Assembly (NCBI GenBank): GCA_036583965.1
Contig: JAZBQD010000022.1
Location: forward strand, 3,220,001-3,284,000
Direction of reading: 5' to 3'
DNA: 64,000 bases
From: Prunella strophiata
Taxonomy: Eukaryota > Chordata > Aves > Passeriformes > Prunellidae
Numbering within the stretch: position 1 is the first letter of the stretch; every line of letters starts with the position of its first letter. Of this stretch, positions 55,961-64,000 are shown in pieces. The translations under genes were made by a program, and so were the position numbers. The notes under the pieces were generated by a model. It was not told the DNA's origin and did not search any database. It saw only the letters and a program-made list of their open reading frames with translations.

Positions 55961-57654
55961 ATGCAGGAGAAAAGGTTGAACAGAGGTGAGCAAACAGGGC
56001 GTAGTGAAATCTGTTTGTTCCCCCTCTTGTGGCTTCTCCAACAGTTTTTAGTGCCTGTCTGGCCTGACACTTGCATCTTGTCATCCCCAAATCCTGCCTC
56101 TGGCCTGGGGACTCCCTGAGGGGCTCATTGAAGGTGTCCCTCTGTGCAGCCTTGTCCCCAATTTGCCACTGAGTGCCAAGCCAGACCCAGCAGGCTTGAG
56201 GATGAAAAGTTAGGAATTAGGCAGGAGTTTGGAGCTCTCCTCTTCTCCTCCTCCTCACAGGCTGGCTCACCAGGATGTGATAAAAGTGATGCACACTCGG
56301 GGAATGTTACTCATCCCAAGCTTGGCACCTGAAAGGGAATCTGTCACGGGAATGTGGAAGGCACCAAGGAGCCTTGGCTCCTGCATTCAGAGCAGCAGCT
56401 CACTGGGAATGAGACAAAACTCAGCTGCAGACCTGTAAGGGCTCCTGCTGAAGCTGCTTCATCACCTTTAACCTCCTGCTGAAAGAAAAACTGCCTGATT
56501 TTAGGCTCATCCCTCTCTCCCAGAGCTTCTCCCTGTTCAAATTCCATCCTCAAAGCACGCCTGGCTCTGGTGACACCCCCATTTGTGTCATGCCCCATCC
56601 CATGATGGCATCACAAAGCCCAAAGGGACAGTCCCTGCTCCTTGCTCAGATGCTCTCCGTGGCACTGCCAGCCCCCTGTCCCTGCCATGTCACCAGGGCT
56701 GGGGTCGTGCCTCGGTCACATGCAGATGAGGAGCTCGCAGTGTCCATGTGGCACCATCCTCCCACAGCTTCAAAGCCAGCCCTGCATCCCCTGCCCTTCC
56801 CTTCCCTTTGGAGCAGCAGGGACAGATTCCAGAGCTGAGGTTGCCATCTGGGTCCTGTCCATCTGTGCTGAGGCTCTCGAGCTGCAGCTGATGAAACGCG
56901 AGGGCTGGACCTGAATTTTCCAATATCTCAGAAACGTTTCACTGAACTTCTCCACTCGGTGCTGTGCATTTAATGAAGGGGTTTTTGGTCATGTTCTGTA
57001 TGCACAGCAATGCTTGCATAGGAGCAGGCTCTGCTTCCAGTTACTCTGGATTTCTAGAGGCCATTCCCCAATTTCTGCTCGTGGAAGGAGGAGGAGATGG
57101 ACTGTCATTTTAATTGCTGTAAAGAAAAGTGGGTTTTCTGTCTGGTTGAGAAGCCTGAGCTGTTGGCAGATGTTTCCAAAGGCCTCGTTATAAATGCAAA
57201 CAAACCCGAGTTTTTGCAGTCAGAAATTTGCCAGGGGATGCAGGAGAAAGCAATAAAACCCTGTTAGGTGATTCACAGGGCAGCCACCCAGGAGACTGAA
57301 AAGTATATATTTACCATCTGGTGCAATCAGACGCCTTCCAAAATCATCCAAGCCTTCCCATTTTCCTCGGAAATATCTTCGTGAGCAAGGGACAGAGGCA
57401 TCCTTGGAGGCTGCCAGAGCAGGGCCAAATCAAGGACAAATTTGGAGGAACAAGTCTCTCCTTTCCCCTCCATATTCTGTTTCCAATTTCCACTAATCAT
57501 GTACACATTATTTTTAATTTCTCCTGTGTCGGGATTCAGCTTGTCATGAGGAAAAGGGCTGGATCCTTCTCCTCAGGGCTGTGTTTTAGGGCACACTGGT
57601 GACTTTTTGCCTTCTTGGGGAGAAATTAAGTCAATCCCTTTAAGGCACAGCAAA
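55961..57654. other. Unannotated sequence
   Basis: The stretch 56930-57340 is repeat-free, with AT-rich and scattered CpG words, possibly conserved. No gene was recognised. Confidence 0.35.
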
Positions 57655-57900
57655 GTTCATGGAATCCCAGAATAGTTTGGGGTGGGACAGACCTTAAAGA
57701 CCATCCAGTTCCAACCAGTTCCATGGGCAGGGACACCTTCCACTATGCCAGGCTGTTCCAATCCCTGTCCAGCCTGGCCTTGGACACTTCCAGGGATGGA
57801 GCAGCCACAGCAAATCTGGGAAACCTGTGCCAGGGCCTGCCCACCCTCACAGAGCAGGATTTCTCCCCAAGATCCCATCTAACCCAAATCTCTGTCAGTT
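57655..57900 (-). mobile_element. CR1 LINE 3' end, minus strand
   Basis: The plus strand reads catggaatcccagaatagtt, tggggtgggacagaccttaa, agaccatccagttccaacca, gggacaccttccactatgcc, cttggacacttccagggatg and tctccccaagatcccatcta. It is about 245 bp, 5'-truncated and the best-preserved CR1 in the window. Confidence 0.92.
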
Positions 57901-58435
57901 TAAAACCTTTAAGGATTCCTTCAAACCACCTGATCCCCAGGCACTGCCATTTCCCTTACTGCAGAACAGTGACAGCTTAAAAACAAAGGGAAATATCTCC
58001 CTTTTGAAGAGGCAAAGCCATTTTTTGAGTGGTTCCTGGCCACTTGGAGCTGTTGGGAGCAGGAAGGTGAGGGTGGGTGTGCAGGAGCAGATGTTCTGCA
58101 CAGGAACGTGTCAGGGCCATCCCAAGAGGAACATCTGCTTTGAGCAGGGCTGGGATGATCCTGATTCGTGTGGACAGCACCTCCTGCTCCTCAGGGAAAG
58201 CTTCACTGCACCCAGCAGTGCTGGAGCAGATCCAGGCTGGGAGCAGGTGTGGGCAGAGCTGTGGGCTCCCAGGACAGGGATAAAGGAATGTTCCTGCCAA
58301 GAAGTTTTCAAGGAGCACATTGTCTTAAGAGGGATCAGTTTGGAGAAGGCTGTTCACCTTGGAGGATCCCAGGAGTGACAGGGAGCTGTGCTTTCCAACA
58401 CCAGGGCCACACTGATCTCCCTCTCCCCAGTTGTC
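57901..58435. other. Unannotated sequence
   Basis: No repeat copy or gene. The 183-codon frame at 57827-58378 begins inside the CR1 and has no domain. Confidence 0.4.
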
Positions 58436-58745
58436 ACTTCTATTCCACTGCCCAATTGTACATTTTATCCCGTACCCCAACTGTCCATTATATGCCATTC
58501 CCCAAGAGTCTGTTACATCCCACTCCCTAATTTTCCACTATATCCCACTCCCCAGTTGTCACTTATATCCCACTCCCCAGTTTTACATTTTATCCCACTC
58601 CCCAATTGTCCATTTTATCCCATTCCTCAACTGTCCATCTTATCCCATTCCCCAATTATCCATTATATCCCACTCCCCAATTATCCATTTTATCCCACTC
58701 CCCAATTATCCATTTTATCCCACTCTCCAATTCCCCATTTAATCC
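58436..58745. repeat. 25-bp minisatellite, about 13 copies
   Basis: The unit tatcccactccccaattatc plus ccatt or ccatttta recurs with variants cccaactgtcc, cctcaactgtc and ccctaattttcc. The spacing is about 25 bp. The plus frames of 92-151 codons are Pro/Ile/His/Tyr repeats generated by the array. Confidence 0.94.
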
Positions 58746-61700
58746 CATCCCAGGCCCACCAGCATTCCCAGTACCACAGCACCAGCTGTCTCCTGCTGGA
58801 AACCCCAGAGCAGAGCACCCCACTGCAATGGCAGGACAGGTGACAAAAGCCACGCCTGAGGTGCCTCAGCTCCCTTCACACTGAGCCTCCTCCAAGCAGC
58901 CCCTGCACTTTCCAAGCACCCAGACAGCATTCCTCAGCCTCGTGGATGAAGGAAAAGGCTTTTCCAGAGGCTGTCTGCAGCCCAGATGCACTCAAGGGAC
59001 TAACTGGGCTCTTCTTTCCAGGAGCTCCTTTGATCTTGGACAGAGCTTTATTATTATTTCTTTTTTTTTTTTTTTTTTTCAGTCTGCGTTGCCATCTCGG
59101 GGAGATGCACAAAACATGGGACATTTGGTTATGATAAAATGATGGTTTCAATTAGCTGAGCCCTCCTGCCCCCTTTTCAGTCCCCTGGCCTGCCTGTCAC
59201 AGATGTTGTGATGGCATCTGGGGCACACATTGGGAGCTGAAGAGGTTCTTGCTTCTCTTCCCTTTCTGTGCTGTCCATGGAAAACATGCTGCTTTAATAC
59301 AACCCAAATTAAAGTGTCACTCACTCAAAGACCTCATCCTTATGGATGGATTTTTTGGAGGCAGAAGCCAGAGGAGGGTCACAGAAAATGATGGTGTTTT
59401 GCTTTTTTCCCCCTCCCTTCTCCTTTTTCCTTTATTTTCCCCTCACTATTGGTTCCACATCACAAAGGACCTGGGAGATGCTTCAAGATGGCTCCAAAAA
59501 GGGACGAAATGTGAGGAATTGCAGCTGGCCATGCCATGCCCACATTTCCAAGTGCATTGTGGAGCCCAGGGATGGAATGCAGGATGCCAGAACACCAGGA
59601 CACGCTCCAGGACATCCCCATGCAGGGTGCCCATCCCTGGAAAGCAGCTGGCTGCCTTTCTCCACGGGGTGTTATTTCTTGCAGAATTCCCTTTTTCCTC
59701 TAGTATTTTTCTTGGCATTCAGGAGTTGCCCTTTGCACCCCACTGAGCAAACACTCCTATCAGTTATCCACAAGGCAGTTTCCTCTCCCTGCAAGTGAGG
59801 GCTGAGCTGCCATGAACCAAGCTCCAGATGTTTCTCCTCTCCCTTCCCTTCTCCCACATTCTGCTCCACTGCAGGAATAAGCTCCAGAGCTCTTGGATCC
59901 CAGATCCTTTCACAGTGAAGGCAGAGACTGCAGATTCCTGGAGATGCACTCCCAGTGTTTCCCAGTCCCTTGGAGGAGGAGGAAATGCGTGGCAGGAAGG
60001 AGTGTGGATGAGGAGATTCCTGAATTTCTGGTGGCTTTGCAGCACCTACGTGATGCAACCACCATTCCACAGGCACATTTTTAGACTGTGAGTCAGGTTT
60101 CATGGAAGTTTTGCAATCATCCCAGGAGCAGGGTGGATTTACAGCTGCTTCCCACCAGAACACAGGGAAGGACACTCCAGTTCTGTTAAGAAAAGCTGGA
60201 AATTATGTAGAGAGGGATTCTCACAAATTAAACTGGGAGGACATTTCTCCTTGTCTGTGGAAACTGCATGTTGGTTTTTTTCCTTGTTCCCTCAATCAAA
60301 GAAGCCCCAGACTCAAATTAGCATTTAGAATAAAACTGGAGATATCTGGATCCCAGCCCTAGATTTAATTCCAGCCTGCTCTGAATGCAAACTGGATCAA
60401 ATGATATTCCTTTCTGAACACAGACACGTGAGTCCTGCTCTAATTCCATCAGTTCACTCTGGATTTCTGAGGGAGAGCATCTATTAAAAGGGAAGTTTCA
60501 TGCTTGCAACAAGAGAGCAAAGCACAGCAGAAGCTGCTGGTCTCTGCTTGGATGTAAAGAATTCAATGACATTTTAGGATAAAATAAAAACACTGGTCCT
60601 AAGTTATTGCCTTGTGACTCTAATTAAACACATCCTAACAAGCAATGAGCAGGGTTTGTGTAGTTATTTGCTTGTTGGGCTACCTAGAAAATGACTCTGT
60701 CCTCTCTGGTCCCTCACGATTTGGGGAGAAAGAGCAACCTGAGAAACCTATGGATGCTGCAGGGCAGGGAAATAGGGATTCAAACTCCCACATCTTCCAG
60801 CAGAGCAGAGCCAGGCTGCACAAACCCTTCAAGAAACCCCAATCCCTCTGTCCATGCCCTCATTTATCCCCTTCTTTAGGGCAGCATCCACAAATCCTGC
60901 TGCTTCTAGAGAAATATAAATCCACAGCTTGTTCCTACCAATTTGCTATTCCTGAACAACTTTGGGTGCTTTTTTTTTTTTTTTTCCCCTAAAGGATGGA
61001 ATTAGGGGTACAATGCCCATTTTTAAGTCACTCAGCTATTTTGAAGCCAGGCTGGAAGGAGGAAATGTGACAATTCTAACAAATAAAAGCAGAACCCCCA
61101 ATGCAATGGGTGTGTGTGCTGTGTTTAATCACATCCACACACAGGATGTCCAGGGAATGTTTGCATAGCTGGAGAAATCCAAGGCTTTTTCTAGGAAATC
61201 ATCTCCTCAAGGCACCAACGATATGAAAAAAGCTCCAGAGGTTTTCTGACGTGGACTGCACTGAACCTGAAGGTTGGATAAAAATGAAAAATTGGGCTTT
61301 AATGGCCTGGCTGAAATCTGAAGTGACATCCAAGCTTTCCACAGCAGGAGAGGGAAACACCACATCCTTCAGAGGTGGGAGAGCAGCGAGGGATGACGTG
61401 TTTAGAGAAACATCCCCGAGCCTGGCTCCTTTCCAGCACATTACTCGCAGCACAGGAATGCCTTCAACAGCTCTTGGAAAATGTATGTTGGAACCTGGAG
61501 CTCCATATGTCCCGTGTCACCACCTTTGGGATGCATGGGAGCAGGACTGGGAATGTGCCCACTGCTCATCCTGAGCACCCCCACCCTCCTCCTGCCCCTC
61601 TGGGGTGTTTTATCCCAAAATTCCCAGTGCAATCCCAACTGCTCTGCCTGTGATGGCAGCGAGGCACGGGTGGGAATTTGTGCCTGAGGAAAAACTGCAG

Positions 61701-61994
61701 TTCATCAACTCTGTCCTAATCCTGCTGCAACAGGGAATAATTCAGGCTATTCCAACAAAACAGGGGAAGCAATGCCAGTGGAACACCTGAAATTAAGGAG
61801 CACAAACCCTGAAGGGGCTGTGGGTGCAGCACAGGGACAGGGTTGGGTTCCTGCAGTCCCGGCATCACGAGCTCCAGCACGGGCACCTCGGGAATCTCAG
61901 AGTGAGGATCCAGATTCCCCTTTTCCTCTGCTGGTCAAACCTGTTAAATAACACCCCCTTTGCCTCCGTGGCTTCTCTGTTTCATTGTTTCCAG
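58746..61994. other. Unannotated sequence
   Basis: T runs lie at 59061-59079 and 60970-60986. There is no transposon copy or gene. The stretch 60395-60640 is AT-rich and repeat-free. Confidence 0.4.
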
Positions 61995-62090
61995 GTCCTG
62001 GCAGGTCAGCTCAGGCCAAGCAAGTGGTGCTGGTTAAGAACTGGCACGGTCCGAGCGGCCGGAGCGAGGGACAGCCAGACCTGATTCCTG
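61995..62090 (+). other. Weak candidate exon or CpG patch
   Basis: The pyrimidine-rich gtttcattgtttccag just upstream resembles a splice acceptor, and a ctggtggga donor-like word closes a 96-bp (in-frame) open segment. Within it, cggtccgagcggccggagcg packs five CpG into 20 bp in otherwise CpG-poor DNA. The predicted peptide has no recognised domain. Equally likely it is chance. Confidence 0.12.
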
Positions 62091-64000
62091 GTGGGAATGT
62101 GTCTGTCTGGGTCAGGATGAGACCTGCTCACCCTGCCCTGCTCCAGGAAGCCTCAGCACAGAGTTATTCTTCTTTCTTCTCTTCTTTCATTCCTCTTTCT
62201 CTGTGCTGAGGTTGCCTGGAGTGCTGGGAATGTCTACAGCCAGCAAAAAAATGGGTTTGTGTTCCCAAATCCATCCCATGGGATGGATCTGTTCTGGGGA
62301 GAGGGGTCCCCCACCAGCCAGCCAGGTTTTCATCCCAAATCCTGGGGAGAATTTCGACCTGGGGATTTGGACTTTATCATCTCAGATGTCATTTCCAACA
62401 TTAATAACTCTATGATGCTGCTTCCTGTTATTAAACAAGAGGCCTCATGTTGAGAAATCCCGGATAAAGTCAAGGAGATGCTTATCCAGGCAGAGAGATA
62501 AAAGTCCCTTCCACACTTACAACTCCTGCAGTTATCTGGGGCTGCTGCACAGCTCGAAACAACTTCAAATAGACAGAATTACAGTCGCCTTTACGAGTTA
62601 TTTTTCTGTTTCTTCACTGCAGAAATAAATCCCTTTGTTCTGTCAGATAAAAATGTTCCAGAAAAGACAGTCCTTAATACAAACCCAACGGCTGATTATT
62701 CCTTAAAATAAACACAAAAGAGATGTTAGGGAAATAAATGGAGTTTTCTAAGGATAAATCTGAACCTCTTGTGCATTTCAGGTGGCAGCTGGGGGTCGTG
62801 GCCCTTCAGGGCACAATCTTTGCTTGGGGTGTCCAGCTCAGTGGGAATGGGGTGGGATTGGGGACCCCCAGGACGTGGATTTGGGCTCTGATTTCCCAAT
62901 CAAGGGTGGATTAATCCTGACCAGTGCCAAGAGCACAGAGCTGGGAATAGGTCAGGCTGTCTGCAGGAGCCTTTTGGCTGACATGGCCAAAGGTCAGAGG
63001 TTGTGACATTAAAGCTGCCAGGAATTCTCCATCAGGGACTTCTTTTAGTTCTTTCTTTATTTCTCAGCCCAAAGGAAAAATTCTGGTGGAAAATTTTGTC
63101 CTGTACATTTGCTCCCTTTCTCCTTTATCATCCTTTATTTTTTTCCCCCTCATCACTGCAACAAAGAGCTTTTTCCACCAGGAAAAGAACAACGGAAAAA
63201 TTATGGTGAGAGAAAAATGAAGGAAATTTGATTTCTCCCCAGTGCCATGTTAGATTTGTGGCAGCAATTAAAGTGGCAATTCCCAAAGAACCTGTGGCAT
63301 TACTTTCCAAGGAATTTAAGTGCCAGATTCCCTCAAATTCCTGAGAAAAGCACGGCCCAGGTGCCTGTGGAACAAGAAGTAACCCTGAGCTTTTCCCAGC
63401 TCTCCTGCCTTTCATGTCAGCTCAAGGGTTAAGGGAGTCTTTAACTTCTCTCAGCCGGATTGAGCCTCAATTTTCCATTTCATCTCCATCCCCAGAACTC
63501 CTATTGATGGCAATATCCTGTGAGGGGCTTTTCCTTCCTTTTGATGTTTGATTTTCTCCTGCTGGCTGTGTGCTTGTACACAGAGGCTGATCAGAGGAGC
63601 TGACATTTATTTGAACAAGGGACGAGAGGGAATGGGATGTTTTGTCTCGCTCAACACGCCCTGCTCGGGGAGAGGAGGGAGCTGTCACCAGATCCCAGCT
63701 TGTCCCACATGGAATCTGCACTTCCTGGGCTGTTAATTGCAGGGAAGGGATCCTGCCTGGGTTGCTGAGGGAGGGGAAGCCTGGGTGAAGCCAGGCTGAG
63801 GTGTGGGGTGGGATGCCAGCCACGTTCCCATCCCATGGCACTGAACACACTGTGGCCAGCTGGGGCTGCTCCCGTGGCAGGGCGGTGACAGCTGCAGACT
63901 GCCACGTTTCTTGGCTGCCTCCTGAAATCCTCCTTCCCTAAAAACACCAGGATGGGCACTCCACATCCAGCTCGCAGCTGCTTCTGCTCCAAACGTTGTT
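62091..64000. other. Unannotated trailing sequence with possible conserved block
   Basis: No repeat copy or gene. From about 62455 to 62745 the DNA is repeat-free, AT-rich and contains several gata/ttatc words (agagataaaag, agttatctgg, tcagataaaa), compatible with a conserved enhancer. This is inference only. Confidence 0.3.

Noticed and set aside
1..64000. tRNA genes
   Set aside because: I looked for the GGTTCRANTCC B-box word with a matching A-box and found no convincing pair on either strand by eye; a tRNA scan would settle it.

Overview
This window looks like non-coding nuclear DNA of a bird, most likely a songbird (passerine). The main evidence is a set of 5'-truncated CR1 LINE 3' ends on both strands, with the usual avian CR1 tail wording. 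There are also several solo-LTR-like sequences with AATAAA signals, many minisatellites, and no compact operon-like gene layout. The species call is inference from repeat style; no database was consulted.

No protein-coding gene could be supported. The longest open frames (up to 369 codons) lie in tandem arrays whose unit length is not a multiple of three (11-bp array at 9.4-10.2 kb, 13-bp array at 34.9-35.5 kb) or in arrays of 15, 25 and 43 bp. They carry peptide periodicity that follows from the DNA repeat. No open frame shows a domain, signal peptide, zinc-finger pattern or recognisable family. No tRNA, rRNA or known small RNA was recognised. The window is therefore intergenic or intronic, and the sequence does not say which.

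Layout: 0.4-5 kb holds a 68-bp minisatellite, a CR1 3' end, and a local duplication that has been shortened into a mosaic. 5.2-8.0 kb is framed by two inverted copies of one LTR-like element, one of which carries a 20-bp tandem expansion of its own edge. 9.2-10.2 kb is an AT-rich patch followed by an 850-bp array of an 11-bp unit. 10.6-11.5 kb is repeat-poor. 11.9-21.4 kb is a chain of minisatellites (about 62, 82, 78, 43, 326 and 130 bp). 22-29 kb has a CR1, a 334-bp duplication, A/T microsatellites and a G-rich 15-bp array. At 29,392-29,891 there is a gap of exactly 500 N; the sequence right of it is a CpG-rich island with a TATA-like box. It is the best candidate for a promoter or hidden first exon in the window. 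30.5-37.9 kb holds two related LTRs, CR1 tails, a second CpG cluster, a 1.2-kb 43/52-bp array and a C-rich 13-bp array whose minus strand is strongly G-quadruplex-prone. 38-64 kb is mostly quiet sequence with one more LTR, two CR1 fragments, and arrays at 42.0, 49.1, 50.6-51.2, 55.8 and 58.5 kb.

Minisatellites and local duplications add up to roughly 9 kb of 64 kb (about 14%, my tally by eye). Several arrays can be traced to a seed: an LTR edge, a CR1 interior, or a neighbouring array. The window thus records how tandem repeats arise and spread locally. I found no sign of a novel coding system.
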